Below are positions 36,266-45,648 of a stretch of 64,000 nt of DNA, piece after piece. The translations under genes and the position numbers were made by a program. Source of the stretch: Acidobacteriota bacterium. GTDB taxonomy: Bacteria > Acidobacteriota > Thermoanaerobaculia > Multivoradales > JBCCEF01. The notes below the pieces were generated by a model, which did no database searches, was not told the DNA's origin, and saw only the letters and a list, made by a program, of their open reading frames with translations. How positions within the stretch are numbered: the stretch's first letter is position 1; every line of letters begins with the position of its first letter. The stretch is from positions 1 to 64,000 of the forward strand of contig JBCCHV010000013.1 in assembly GCA_039028635.1 (NCBI GenBank). The letters are read 5' to 3'.

Positions 36266-36718
36266 TCAGATCAGGAAGACGCTGTGGAGCGTCAAGAGGT
36301 CCCGCGGTGGTGCGTCCGGTGGTCGGTCTTGGCGCCGGTCTCGGCGGGTTTCGGCTGCCGTGGGGATTCTTTCCGAGGTGGCGACGAGGTGTCCTGTCGC
36401 GACTTCGCTGACCGCCTCGATCAGGGCCGAATCGGTGGGCAAGGCTGCCACCGCCGGGCAGCAATCGGAAATCGCCATGGCGGCGAACAGGCTCTCGCAG
36501 GGTTGATCGTCAGAGGCCGGCTCCGCGGGCAGATCCTGGTCACCGGGCGTCGCCTCGTGGCACGGCATGCTGATGGCGGCCGGACTCTCGGGCGCCGCTT
36601 CTGGCGAGTCCATCGCCGGCGTCATCGCCGGGCACGCGCAGACCAACGCCATGGCCGTTCCGGCGGGAACGATCAGCACCGCTAGGAGCAGCGAGACGAT
36701 GAGCGAGCGCCAAATCAT
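36266..36718 (-). CDS. small exported Cys/Met-rich protein leading the copper operon
   Basis: 150 residues with a signal peptide (LIVSLLLAVLIVPAGTAMA). The mature region contains several Cys and Met sites: LVCACPAMTPAMD, ISMPCHEA, QPCESLFAAM and SDCCPAV. It ends in a Pro/Arg segment and LHSVFLI. Small proteins with this kind of tail often precede copper RND operons, but I know no established function. It is the first gene transcribed, 73 bases before the channel gene. A periplasmic Cu(I)-binding role is inference. It parallels the 116-residue protein that precedes the TonB receptor. Confidence 0.72.
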   Translation of the reverse strand: MIWRSLIVSLLLAVLIVPAGTAMALVCACPAMTPAMDSPEAAPESPAAISMPCHEATPGDQDLPAEPASDDQPCESLFAAMAISDCCPAVAALPTDSALIEAVSEVATGHLVATSERIPTAAETRRDRRQDRPPDAPPRDLLTLHSVFLI

Positions 36719-36806
36719 GTCGATCTAGAAAATAAAGCTTCTGGGGTGCAGAAAGCAATCCCCGCGGGTTCGTGAGCCTCTCGCCGCCCGAGTGAAACCG
36801 CAGGAG

Positions 36807-38978
36807 TTACCGTTGCTGCCATGCGAGGTCCACCTGTGGCGGACCTCGCACTGTGTACAGCACCTCGTGGCCGGACGGCGACACCGAGAATGAACCCTCG
36901 GCCCGACCATTCAGATTGGCCAACCTCTGCGGCTCACCGGCGTCCGGCTCGAGTACCGAGAGCTCTCCGGAGGAGGAATCGAGCAGATGGATGCGGTCGC
37001 CGGAGGCCTGCCGCTGGCGCCAAAGTGGTCTGGCGATGGGTTCTTCGGCCGGCAGAGGTCGGATCCGGTGATTCCGGAAGGAGAGGAACATCAACCGTCC
37101 GTCCTCGCCGCGGAAGGTGATGCCCGAACCGTCGTTGGCGGCCAGGGCGGCGATGCCGCCGCGTTGCGTCACCTGAATCGGCTCGGCTCCGGCGCGGGTC
37201 ATTTTCCAGATCTCCCACCGGCCCGTGTGTGCCGAAGTGAAGTAGATCTCTGAACCGTCCGCCGCCCAGGCGGCGGCGAGCTCTTCCTCGACATCGTGGG
37301 TCCAGCGCTCGACCAGGCGGCTCGCGATGTCGACAACGAAAAGATCGGTCTTCTGGTCGACCCGGGCCGAGAAGGCGATGCGGTCGCCCCGCGGCGACCA
37401 CGCCAGGTCTCCCAGTCCCTCCGCCTCGAGGGAGGTCAATCGCCGAGGCTGAGAACCGTCGGCGCGGGCGATCCAGAGATCCTGGCCGCCGCCGCGCCGC
37501 GAGGCAAAGGCGACGAAACGGCCATCGGGGCCGTGGCGCGGCGCGCTCTCACCAGCGGTGGAACGGCCCCAGGCGCGGGACTCACCGCCGGGGCCGAGGG
37601 CTCTGCGGCGAATCGATGGCGGGGTTCGCCGGTGGTGTTCGAAAACCAGTCTGCCGGCGCGCAGGGCCGGGAAGGCGGCGAGCTCCTGTGGCAGGTCGAG
37701 GCGGCGGGGTGTTCCGCCCGCGATCGAGATTTCCCAGAGATGAGCCCCGCGAGCCTCTTGCAGGCCATAGATCAGGTGGTCTCGACGATCACTCCAGGTC
37801 AGGCCGATGAGGATCCCCGGAACCTCGGTCACCAGCCGAGGCGTGGAGTCCGTCGGACCCTGAACCCAAAGCTGACCCCAGTGACCTTCGCCGCCGCGAC
37901 CGAAGGCCAGGGAGCCATCGTCCGGGGAGATGACGGGATAGCCGTCACCGAGCCCTGACGGCGGATGGGTGAGGTCCCTTTCCTGGCCGTCTGCGAGGTC
38001 GAGACGTACCAGGCGGTAGCCGAGCTCGGGATGGTGGCGGGAGTAGATCAGGGTCCGGCCGTCGAGGCTCCAGGTGAGGCCCCAGGTGACGGCCGCCGGC
38101 AGCTCCTGGAGAGGGCGGACTGTGCCCGAGCGGAGGTCTCGACTGACCAGCTCGAGGGACTCCGGAGACGAGCGGCGGAAGTAGGCGATGGTGCGCCCAT
38201 CGGGTGACCAGGCGGGCCATTCCTCACGCTGAGGATCCGCCGTCAGGCGCCGCGGCTCGGCCTCGGCGATGTTTTGCAGCCAGAGGTCCCAGGTCGCCTC
38301 CGGTTCTTCGGAGCGAGCCGCGAAGAGCACCGCGTCGCCGCTCGGCGAGAGCGCTGGCTGCCGTTCGACCCCCGGAGCGCTGGTGAGGGGGTAAGGGGCC
38401 GCCGTTGCGAGCCCGGGCTGGCTGGTGGGTGGGCTGCTGGCGGTGAACCAGGCTCCTCCGAGACCGCCGACCAGGAAAGCGAGGGCGAGGGGCAGCCAGA
38501 TCTTGCCGCGCGATGGCTTTCTGGCTTTGGCGGCGAGCGGTGGCGGCAACGTGCTGACGGAGTGCGACGGTGAAGGTCCGGCAGGTGGCGTGCTCATTCC
38601 CGATTCGCTGGCGGCGGGGCCTCCGTCCGTCGAAGCTTCGACGGCGGCGATCAAGCGGTAGCCGCGCCGGGGAACGGTCTGGATGTAGCGTGGCTGACGG
38701 CGGTCGTCGGCGAAAGCGCGACGCAGCTTGTGGACCGCCAGGCTGACGGAACCGTCGGCCACCACCACGTCATGCCAGACCAGGTCGAGGAGGCGTTGCT
38801 TGGACACCACCTCGCCGGCCGCCCGGCTGAGAATCATCAGGACCCCCATCACTCGCGGCTCCAAGACCAAAGTCTCGTCCCGGCGTTGGATCTCGAGCCG
38901 GTCTGGATAGGCCATCCATTCGCCGACCCGCAGGGGTTGGTCGAAGTCTGGTTGCACGCCAGTGAGTCCTTCCTCCAT
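36807..38978 (-). CDS. CadC-like membrane regulator with TolB-like propeller
   Basis: 723 residues. An N-terminal OmpR/PhoB-type winged-helix domain (about 15-115; RVMGVLMILSRAAGEVVSKQRLLDLVW ... RRGYRLIAAVE) binds DNA. A linker and one membrane helix (WLPLALAFLVGGLGGAWFTA, about 172-192) follow. The rest is a periplasmic PD40/WD40-like beta-propeller with repeats such as SPSGDAVLFAARSEE, WSPDGRTIAYFRR and WSPRGDRIAFSAR. It has no phosphoreceiver domain, so sensing is probably through the propeller. It is divergent from the secreted metallopeptidase gene, with 212 bases between the two start codons, and may control it; this is inference. Confidence 0.9.
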   Translation of the reverse strand: MEEGLTGVQPDFDQPLRVGEWMAYPDRLEIQRRDETLVLEPRVMGVLMILSRAAGEVVSKQRLLDLVWHDVVVADGSVSLAVHKLRRAFADDRRQPRYIQTVPRRGYRLIAAVEASTDGGPAASESGMSTPPAGPSPSHSVSTLPPPLAAKARKPSRGKIWLPLALAFLVGGLGGAWFTASSPPTSQPGLATAAPYPLTSAPGVERQPALSPSGDAVLFAARSEEPEATWDLWLQNIAEAEPRRLTADPQREEWPAWSPDGRTIAYFRRSSPESLELVSRDLRSGTVRPLQELPAAVTWGLTWSLDGRTLIYSRHHPELGYRLVRLDLADGQERDLTHPPSGLGDGYPVISPDDGSLAFGRGGEGHWGQLWVQGPTDSTPRLVTEVPGILIGLTWSDRRDHLIYGLQEARGAHLWEISIAGGTPRRLDLPQELAAFPALRAGRLVFEHHRRTPPSIRRRALGPGGESRAWGRSTAGESAPRHGPDGRFVAFASRRGGGQDLWIARADGSQPRRLTSLEAEGLGDLAWSPRGDRIAFSARVDQKTDLFVVDIASRLVERWTHDVEEELAAAWAADGSEIYFTSAHTGRWEIWKMTRAGAEPIQVTQRGGIAALAANDGSGITFRGEDGRLMFLSFRNHRIRPLPAEEPIARPLWRQRQASGDRIHLLDSSSGELSVLEPDAGEPQRLANLNGRAEGSFSVSPSGHEVLYTVRGPPQVDLAWQQR

Positions 38979-39190
38979 GTGCGCTTCTTACGCGCGACCT
39001 GCGCGGTGGTTACGGTTCGAGCTGTTCGCGGAAGGTCGCAAAGAAGAACGAAAGACGGAGGAAAGAAGGGCCCAAAGACTTCGCCCTCGGGCTTGCCTAA
39101 GGTCGAATCCGGTTAGGCACCCATGAGAGCCCTCCGCGCTGCCAAGCGGCGAGATCGGGCTCGCGACTTCAGCGATGAGGAGGCCCCTCT

Positions 39191-42100
39191 ATGATCAGGA
39201 AACTTCTAACCTTCAGCTCGTTGCTGTTGCTGGCGGGCGTGGCCCAGGCCCACGGACCTGAGGCCGGTGATCCGGGTCTCATCCGGCCCCAGCTCGACGA
39301 CTGCGCCTGGCCTTGCGAGGACCCCAGCCTGCCCCTCGAGCTCGACACCCGCGGCGGCGACCAGCCGCCTTTCGGTCTCGACTGGGAATTGCTGTCGACG
39401 ACCCCCGAGGCCACCTTCTACCGCCAGACCTTTCAAGGCATTCCGATTTACGACACTCAGCTGGTCGATCTCCCGACCACGCCGTGGAAGCGCTTTGCCT
39501 ACCGGGCCTATCCCCTCGAGCTGCTCAAGGTTCACTTCGGCAATCGACCGATCGCCCGCGGCGATTCGCAGGCCGCCCTGCAAGCGGCTTCTGACCTCTG
39601 GCCAGGGGCGGAGCTCAGGTCAGAGCTTCAGATCCTGCCCTTGAGGGGTGGACCGCGGCTGACCTGGCGAATCAAGAACCTGGGGCCCGATGGCTCGCCC
39701 GGGGACGGCTCGACTCTGCTCGTCGAGGTCGGCACCAGCCTGCCGATGGCGATCTTGCGGCCGGAGGTCTGGGGAGTGGGGGAGGTGCCGCGAGGCGAGG
39801 CCCGGTGCCCGGACTTGGCCCGCTTCGAGCACGGCGAAGGGAAAGACCTGGAGGGCAATTTTCTCTGCTTCCCGGCGGCCTACCAGGATCCGCCCGTGGC
39901 CAGCGGTCGCTTCGCCATCATGAACACCTACCTCGGGTCGGATGACGTCACCTTCTCGACCTACTACCCGCCGGGTGAGATCAGTGTCGTCGAGGCCGGC
40001 GATCCCCAGGACGACTGGCTGCCGAAGACCCGGCCGCTCGGAATCGGGACCATCAACAACAACTTTACGGGTCGCTTCAAGGATGCCGTGTCGGCCCAGT
40101 ACCTGCTTTTTCAGGCCTTCGATTTCTGGCAACGGAGCAGTCTGCGGCCCCTCCTTTTCCCGCGAGCGGACCGCGAAATCCGAGCCGTGACTCGGGTGGT
40201 TCATAGCAGCGCCTACTGGGATCTCGATCAAGGCTATTTTGGATTCCCCTTCAGCAAGCCCGAGCACTTCACTTTGGATGTCGTCGGGCATGAGTACGGT
40301 CATGCTTTGAATGGACGCCTCGAGTCCTACTCGGAAGGCAGCGCCAGGATCGCCAACGAAGCGGTTGCCGATTACCTCGGCCTGATGCTCGAGTCGGGCG
40401 TCGCTTCGCCGGCTGGGAGCTCGGTCGCCTTGCCGCTCAATTGGCTGGTCGGGGAGCATCCTCTCCGCAATCTACCGATCCGAGACCTGCGGCAGCCGAG
40501 TCGAACGAGGAACCTGAGTCACTTCTGGCAGTTTCCCAATGGCGGGACGGCCAGGTGTCATGTCCTCTCGGACCCTCCGACGAATCACAGCCCGCACACC
40601 TTGGCGACCATTGTCGGCCATGCCTTCTTCCTGATGGTCGAAGGGGGTTTCGCGGAGCACGATGCGGTGTGCCCTGCCCCCGCCGTGTCGTCCGCGCTGT
40701 CCTTCGAGGAGGTGGGACGAATCGCCTTCTGGCTGAACTACAACGGCATCAGTGACGCTCTCGCGATCGATGAGCTGTTGGAAAAGTCTCTCGCGGCGGC
40801 CGCCTCCGTCGGGCTCGACGAGCCGGCGCAGCACCGGACCATCGAGCAGGCGTTTCGCGCCGTGGGTCTTCCGGATCTCGAGATCATCGACCGCACGGTG
40901 TCGGTCGAACGGCGAGATCTTCGGCTTCCGAAGTACTTCGAGATCATTCCCAACGCCGATTGGGATCCGCGAGAAAGATCCCTCGCGATTCACCTGAAGG
41001 GGCCTGCCGGGTCTTCCTATCGAGCGGCGGTCCATCTCGAGCACCTCCCGGATGTCTCGCGTTGCATCGGCAACACCGGACCGCTCAGTCCCTACTGTTT
41101 CGACTTCGAGGTCGCCAACGGGGAGGGGGACGCAGAGCTTCTGGTTCCATTGAACCCCTACCTCGAGCAGGTTTACCTGGTCGTCGACCCAGGGGGCTTT
41201 GAGCTGTCCACCCTCGATCTCGACCTCGAGGCCTTCGAGCCCAAGCCCTTGCCGAACCACGAGACGTCCGAGATCTCCGGGCCGCCCAAGCCCGGGACTC
41301 CGGAAACCTTCAAGATCGAGATCGATCCAGCACCGCAGCAGTTCCAGCAGGCGACCGCTCAAACCTTGCGGCTGGTGATGAGCGGCGGGACCGGCAATGC
41401 CGATCTGTTTCTCAAGCGGGGTAGCGTTCCGACGCCGCGGGATTTCGACTACGGATCGCCGGTGGCTGGTAACGAAGAGACCATCATCGTCGAAAATCCA
41501 CCGCCCGGGGACTGGTACGTTTCGGTCTATCCTCGCCCCGATTTCGCGGCGGTTTCGCTGAAGCTCAGCTATGGCCTGGCTCCGCCCGAGGTCTCGCGAC
41601 CGGACGAGCACTTTCCGAGTTATCAACTCGGCGATGTCGCTCGCCTCGAGATTCGCACCGATCCTCCTCAGCCTGGAAAGCCGGTTTACTCCTGGCGGCT
41701 CCTCGACGGCGAGGTCGAGCGCGAGGCCTCGCCGCTGCAATGGCAAGACGAGCAGGGAAACTTCTTCCCCTACCTGACGAGCGACGCCGGCGAGCTGGAG
41801 CTCGAGCTGCAGTTGCCGGTCGACGCCTTCGACCTCTGCGGTCATTACACCGACGAGCGTTTCGCTGTCGGTAGCACTTCGGGGCCCCAGTCCCAGCCTC
41901 TCGAGTATGTCGTCGAGTGCCCTGGCGGCAGCCAGTCCGGTGGCGTCACGGCGGTGCGGCCGGACGGTCACTTCCCCAGCTATCGGCTCGGCGATATGGC
42001 TCAGCTTCATCTGACCACCTTTCCTCCGCGGCCCGGCGAGCGGGTCTACGGCTGGCGCCTCAAGGACGGGGCGGTGGAGCGAGACGGTGTGGTTCTGCAG

Positions 42101-42286
42101 TACGACGATGCCGAAGGCCGCCGTCACGACTACCTGACCGACGAGAACGGCGAGCTCCTGATCGAACTCACCCTCTCCGACCCGTCCGTCTGCGGCAGCT
42201 ACTCGCAGGAGCAGTTCGCGGTGGGCGACCCCAACTCGGCGCGCTCGGCGCCAGCCAGTTTCACCGTCGAATGTTCGAACCCCTGA
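39191..42286 (+). CDS. secreted gluzincin metallopeptidase with repeat C-terminus
   Basis: 1031 residues from an ATG with GAGGAGG upstream and a signal peptide (LLTFSSLLLLAGVAQA). A fungalysin/thermolysin-like propeptide region (about 20-220) is followed by the catalytic domain. The zinc motif HEYGH is at 367-371, and the third ligand Glu is at about 390 in ANEAVADYLG. A PPC-like beta-sandwich lies near 715-800. The end carries two tandem copies of a domain of about 110 residues, each starting RPD[EG]HFPSY[QR]LGD. It probably digests external protein. The CARDB gene starts 15 bases later, so the two are likely co-expressed. Confidence 0.92.
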   Translation: MIRKLLTFSSLLLLAGVAQAHGPEAGDPGLIRPQLDDCAWPCEDPSLPLELDTRGGDQPPFGLDWELLSTTPEATFYRQTFQGIPIYDTQLVDLPTTPWKRFAYRAYPLELLKVHFGNRPIARGDSQAALQAASDLWPGAELRSELQILPLRGGPRLTWRIKNLGPDGSPGDGSTLLVEVGTSLPMAILRPEVWGVGEVPRGEARCPDLARFEHGEGKDLEGNFLCFPAAYQDPPVASGRFAIMNTYLGSDDVTFSTYYPPGEISVVEAGDPQDDWLPKTRPLGIGTINNNFTGRFKDAVSAQYLLFQAFDFWQRSSLRPLLFPRADREIRAVTRVVHSSAYWDLDQGYFGFPFSKPEHFTLDVVGHEYGHALNGRLESYSEGSARIANEAVADYLGLMLESGVASPAGSSVALPLNWLVGEHPLRNLPIRDLRQPSRTRNLSHFWQFPNGGTARCHVLSDPPTNHSPHTLATIVGHAFFLMVEGGFAEHDAVCPAPAVSSALSFEEVGRIAFWLNYNGISDALAIDELLEKSLAAAASVGLDEPAQHRTIEQAFRAVGLPDLEIIDRTVSVERRDLRLPKYFEIIPNADWDPRERSLAIHLKGPAGSSYRAAVHLEHLPDVSRCIGNTGPLSPYCFDFEVANGEGDAELLVPLNPYLEQVYLVVDPGGFELSTLDLDLEAFEPKPLPNHETSEISGPPKPGTPETFKIEIDPAPQQFQQATAQTLRLVMSGGTGNADLFLKRGSVPTPRDFDYGSPVAGNEETIIVENPPPGDWYVSVYPRPDFAAVSLKLSYGLAPPEVSRPDEHFPSYQLGDVARLEIRTDPPQPGKPVYSWRLLDGEVEREASPLQWQDEQGNFFPYLTSDAGELELELQLPVDAFDLCGHYTDERFAVGSTSGPQSQPLEYVVECPGGSQSGGVTAVRPDGHFPSYRLGDMAQLHLTTFPPRPGERVYGWRLKDGAVERDGVVLQYDDAEGRRHDYLTDENGELLIELTLSDPSVCGSYSQEQFAVGDPNSARSAPASFTVECSNP

Positions 42287-42301
42287 CCGTGGAGACCTGT
42301 C

Positions 42302-44068
42302 ATGACTTCAAAGATCCTCCTCCCTTCCCCGCGGCGCTGGCTCCCTTGGCTGGCCTTGGCCTTGTCCTTTGCTCTCACGGCTGCAGCGCAGGTCGAAACA
42401 CCGGGCGCCGAAGATGCCCCGCCTTCGACGCTGATGAATGACATCTATCGCTGCATGAGCGTGTCCGTCAGCCCTGCCGGGATGGTGACGGCGAGCCAGG
42501 GAGCGACGCTCACCTTCCGGGTTCGCAACTCTCCGCTCACCGGCTGCAATCGTCCGACTCAGCTATCGGCTGAAGTGTGGAGCCGATCGGGTGGTGTGGA
42601 TTCGGCCAGGGTGCGGCGCATCGATGACAACCTCATCGAGGTCGACGTCACCCTGGACGCCGCCGCCTGGCACGAGGAGTGGGTACGGTTCGAGGCCAAG
42701 GTGTTCTATCGCTTCAACAACGTCTGGGGCCTGATCGGCGAAGGCCTCGATCGCTTCGACAAGCATCGCATCTTGGTATCCAACGGCTTGCGAGGGCAGG
42801 ACTTGGTGGTCGCGGACGCCAAGGCCGAGGTGATCTACCAGGCCGGTGCCGAAGGCAATGTCCACATCACCGGCAAGGCAATCAATGCCGGCGATGGTCA
42901 GGTCGACGATTACGTCGAGATGCACCTCGCGATCGATGGCCAGACGCAGTCGATCCGAGACTGCAATGCCCAAGAATGGCAAGCCCATGGCGGCTGTCCG
43001 GTCGATGAATGGCTGAGCCTCGATGCGGGTCGACATCGAGTCGAGATCATCGTCGACAAAGGTAACTTCGTCCGCGAGACCAACACTGGCAACAACCGAG
43101 CGGTGCTCGAGCTCGACATCCTTGGACCGACAGCGGATCTCTGGCCCTTCTCTCTCGGTTGGACGGGGGCGCCGGAGGTCGGCATGGCGACCACGGTGCG
43201 GATCGAGGTCCTCAATGTCGGATCGGCAGCGAGTCCGCCGAGTGAAACCCTTCTCGAGCTGCCCGATGGCGAGCTCCGCCTTCCGCTGCCGGGCCTTCTG
43301 GCGGGACAGAGCCACGTTCACCAGGTCGATTGGGTGCCGGCGGTCTCCGGTAGCGGTGTGATCCAGGCGATCGTCGACCCCGACGGCCAGGTCGTTGAGC
43401 TGCGGGAAGACAACAACGTCCGTTGGCGACAGGTGACGGTGGGCTCGGGGCCGCCGGCGCCGCAGCCGCTGCCGGACCTCCGCCTGCGGCCGGAAGACGT
43501 GTCGATGGCTCCGGCATCGCCCCTCGCCGGTCAGCTCATTTACTTCACGGTTCGTCTGCGCAACGAGGGCACGGCGCCGGTCTCGCGAGAGATTCGCGTC
43601 GATACGCAGGTGGGCGGCCAAGCTCACAGTCTCGTCTGCGAGCCTCCGCTCCCGGTGGGCGAAGTCTGCGTGCTGACGGTGGAACCCTGGCTCGCCACCG
43701 CCGGAACTCAGGCCTTCAAGGTCGAGGCCGATCCCGAGGACGAGATCGCGGAGCTCGACGAGAACAACAACGATCGCGTGCTGCACTTCAACGTTGCCGG
43801 TGCGGGGGCGCCGACGCTCTCCTGCCAGGGCACTTGGACTCTCACCGGGATCGGTCACCAGGGCCACTCGGTCAGCCAAGGGAGCGTCGCGGACGACTGC
43901 CGGGTCTACTGGGGCATGAACGAGCCGATGGGCTGCTGGAACACCACCGGGTCCGAAGGCCTGGTGGCCCGCTGGTATCGCGATGGCGGGGCGGTGTGCC
44001 CGAATCGGGTCAAGGTCTTCGATCATCCGATCGATGGCGATCTCGAGTATTGGATCACCATCGACTGA
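42302..44068 (+). CDS. secreted CARDB-domain protein
   Basis: 588 residues with a signal peptide (WLPWLALALSFALTAAAQ). Several CARDB (cell adhesion related) domains are visible: LVVADAKAEVIYQ...VHITGKAINAGDGQVDD, WTGAPEVGMATTVRIEVLNVGSA, and LRPEDVSMAPASPLAGQLIYFTVRLRNEGTA, each ending in a DPDGQVVELREDNN-type strand. A separate C-terminal segment has four Cys (LSCQGTW, ADDCRVY, GCWNTTG, VCPNRV). It is coupled to the metallopeptidase gene and may help it adhere to a surface or substrate; the function is inference. No anchor or DGFESG tail is present. Confidence 0.88.
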   Translation: MTSKILLPSPRRWLPWLALALSFALTAAAQVETPGAEDAPPSTLMNDIYRCMSVSVSPAGMVTASQGATLTFRVRNSPLTGCNRPTQLSAEVWSRSGGVDSARVRRIDDNLIEVDVTLDAAAWHEEWVRFEAKVFYRFNNVWGLIGEGLDRFDKHRILVSNGLRGQDLVVADAKAEVIYQAGAEGNVHITGKAINAGDGQVDDYVEMHLAIDGQTQSIRDCNAQEWQAHGGCPVDEWLSLDAGRHRVEIIVDKGNFVRETNTGNNRAVLELDILGPTADLWPFSLGWTGAPEVGMATTVRIEVLNVGSAASPPSETLLELPDGELRLPLPGLLAGQSHVHQVDWVPAVSGSGVIQAIVDPDGQVVELREDNNVRWRQVTVGSGPPAPQPLPDLRLRPEDVSMAPASPLAGQLIYFTVRLRNEGTAPVSREIRVDTQVGGQAHSLVCEPPLPVGEVCVLTVEPWLATAGTQAFKVEADPEDEIAELDENNNDRVLHFNVAGAGAPTLSCQGTWTLTGIGHQGHSVSQGSVADDCRVYWGMNEPMGCWNTTGSEGLVARWYRDGGAVCPNRVKVFDHPIDGDLEYWITID

Positions 44069-44239
44069 AGGTCAGAGTCCTCCTCTCGTCGCCCCCTCCC
44101 CAGGGTTCCCGGTTTCGCCACCAGAGCTCGGGGAGGGGGTGATCGAGTGTGGAGGAGGGTTCGGTTGCTCGCTCGCGGCCGGGGGCCCTGATCGGGCGGC
44201 CGGTTCTCGCCGGTGAGACCCAGTGCCAATGGCTGGGAT

Positions 44240-45409
44240 TCAGAGGCGCGCCATCGGGGCTCGCCGCAGCACCATAAAGCCGATCACGCCGGCGATCGCC
44301 GAAGCGACCAGAATGCCGAGGCGGTTGGCGGTCAGGAGCTCCGGCTGGGGCAGGTGCTCGAAGGCCAGCGAGCCGACGAACAGGCTCATGGTGAAGCCGA
44401 CGCCGCAGAGCGCTGCGATGCCATAGACCTGGAGCCAGGTGGCGCCGACCGGGCGCTGGGCCAAGCCGAGGGCGGTGGCGAGCCAGGAGAAGGCGAAGAT
44501 GCCGATCTGTTTGCCGACCACCAAGCCCAGGATCACGCCGAGGGTCACCGGATGGCCGAGGTCGGCGAGGCTCAGGCCGTCGAGGTGAACGCCGGCGTTG
44601 GCGAAGGCGAAGATCGGCAGAATGAAGAAGGAAACCCACGAGTGGAGGGCGTGCTCGAGGTGATAGGCCGGTGACTTCTTGCCCTCGTAGGGGATGGCGA
44701 AGGCCAGGACGACGCCGGCGAGGGTGGCGTGGACTCCGGACTTGAGGACGAACAGCCAGAGAGCCAGCCCCACCACCATGTAGACCCCGATGTTGCGCAC
44801 TCGCAGACGATGGAGCACGGCCAGAGCGACGACCGCCGCCGCGGCGAGGGCGAGGGAGGTCGTGGACAGGTCGCGGGTGTAGAAGAGAGCGATGATCAGG
44901 ATGGCGCCGAGGTCGTCGAAGATGGCCAGAGCGAGGAGAAACACCTTGAGCGTTGGCGGAAACCGGTTGCCGGCCAGGGCCAGGATGCCGAGGGCGAAGG
45001 CGATGTCCGTAGCCACCGGCACGGCCCAGCCGTTGAGGGCAATGGGGTCGTCGTAATTGATGGCGACGAAGAACGCCGCCGGCACCAGCATGCCGCCGAG
45101 AGCCGCCGCCAGGGGCAAGGCGCGCTGAGACCAGGTGGCCAGCGCGCCGTCGGTCATCTCGCGCCGAACCTCGAGGCCGATCATCAGGAAGAAGATCGCC
45201 ATCAGGCCATCGTTGATCCACAGCAGCAGCGGTTTTTCGAGACCGGAATTGCCCACCGCGACCGAGAGGGGCGTTTCGAGCAGAGCGTCATAGAGGCCGG
45301 ACCAGGGGCCGTTGGCGGCAACCAGGGCCAACACCGCCGAGGACAACAGCAACAGGCCGGAGCGGGCTTCAGCCGAGAGCCCGGAGGTCTTCTGAGGGGA
45401 GTTCGTCAT
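44240..45409 (-). CDS. nhaA: NhaA-type Na+/H+ antiporter
   Basis: 389 residues from an ATG with AGGAG upstream. It has the NhaA core: WINDGLMAIFFLMIGLEVRRE near the N-terminus, ATDIAFALGILAL (Asp equivalent to E. coli Asp133), and AIFDDLGAILIIALFY (the Asp-Asp ion-binding pair 163/164). The length matches the family. It exchanges external H+ for internal Na+ across the inner membrane. It is transcribed alone, and the terminator of the HEAT gene at 45591 lies between it and its upstream neighbour. Confidence 0.97.
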   Translation of the reverse strand: MTNSPQKTSGLSAEARSGLLLLSSAVLALVAANGPWSGLYDALLETPLSVAVGNSGLEKPLLLWINDGLMAIFFLMIGLEVRREMTDGALATWSQRALPLAAALGGMLVPAAFFVAINYDDPIALNGWAVPVATDIAFALGILALAGNRFPPTLKVFLLALAIFDDLGAILIIALFYTRDLSTTSLALAAAAVVALAVLHRLRVRNIGVYMVVGLALWLFVLKSGVHATLAGVVLAFAIPYEGKKSPAYHLEHALHSWVSFFILPIFAFANAGVHLDGLSLADLGHPVTLGVILGLVVGKQIGIFAFSWLATALGLAQRPVGATWLQVYGIAALCGVGFTMSLFVGSLAFEHLPQPELLTANRLGILVASAIAGVIGFMVLRRAPMARL

Positions 45410-45590
45410 GGCGTGCTCCTCAACGCAAGCTGTCCTGGGATCTGTCCGCGACGGGGTCCGGACGGTCGGGTTCCTGCAGGGAAAATCCCCTGAGAAGACC
45501 ACAACGAATCAGCAGCGAGAATATTCGCCCCGGCGGCACTTTTTTCGGATTTGTGACAGAGGCGGTTCTGGCTCTGCGTTGGCGCCCATG

Positions 45591-45617
45591 AAAAAGGCCG
45601 CTGATCGCTCAGCGGCC
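45591..45617 (-). terminator. intrinsic terminator of the HEAT protein gene
   Basis: On the minus strand GGCCGCTGA and TCAGCGGCC form a 9-bp stem around GCGA, followed by TTTTT. It lies about 30 bases after the stop codon at 45649. Confidence 0.85.
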
Positions 45618-45648
45618 GGGGGGAGGACGAGCTTCGTTGCCGGGGGCG

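Noticed and set aside
44092-44139. Inverted repeat CCCCCTCCCC/GGGGAGGGGG as a terminator between the CARDB and nhaA genes
   Set aside because: The loop is 28 bases and no T-run follows on either strand, so a terminator call is not supported.
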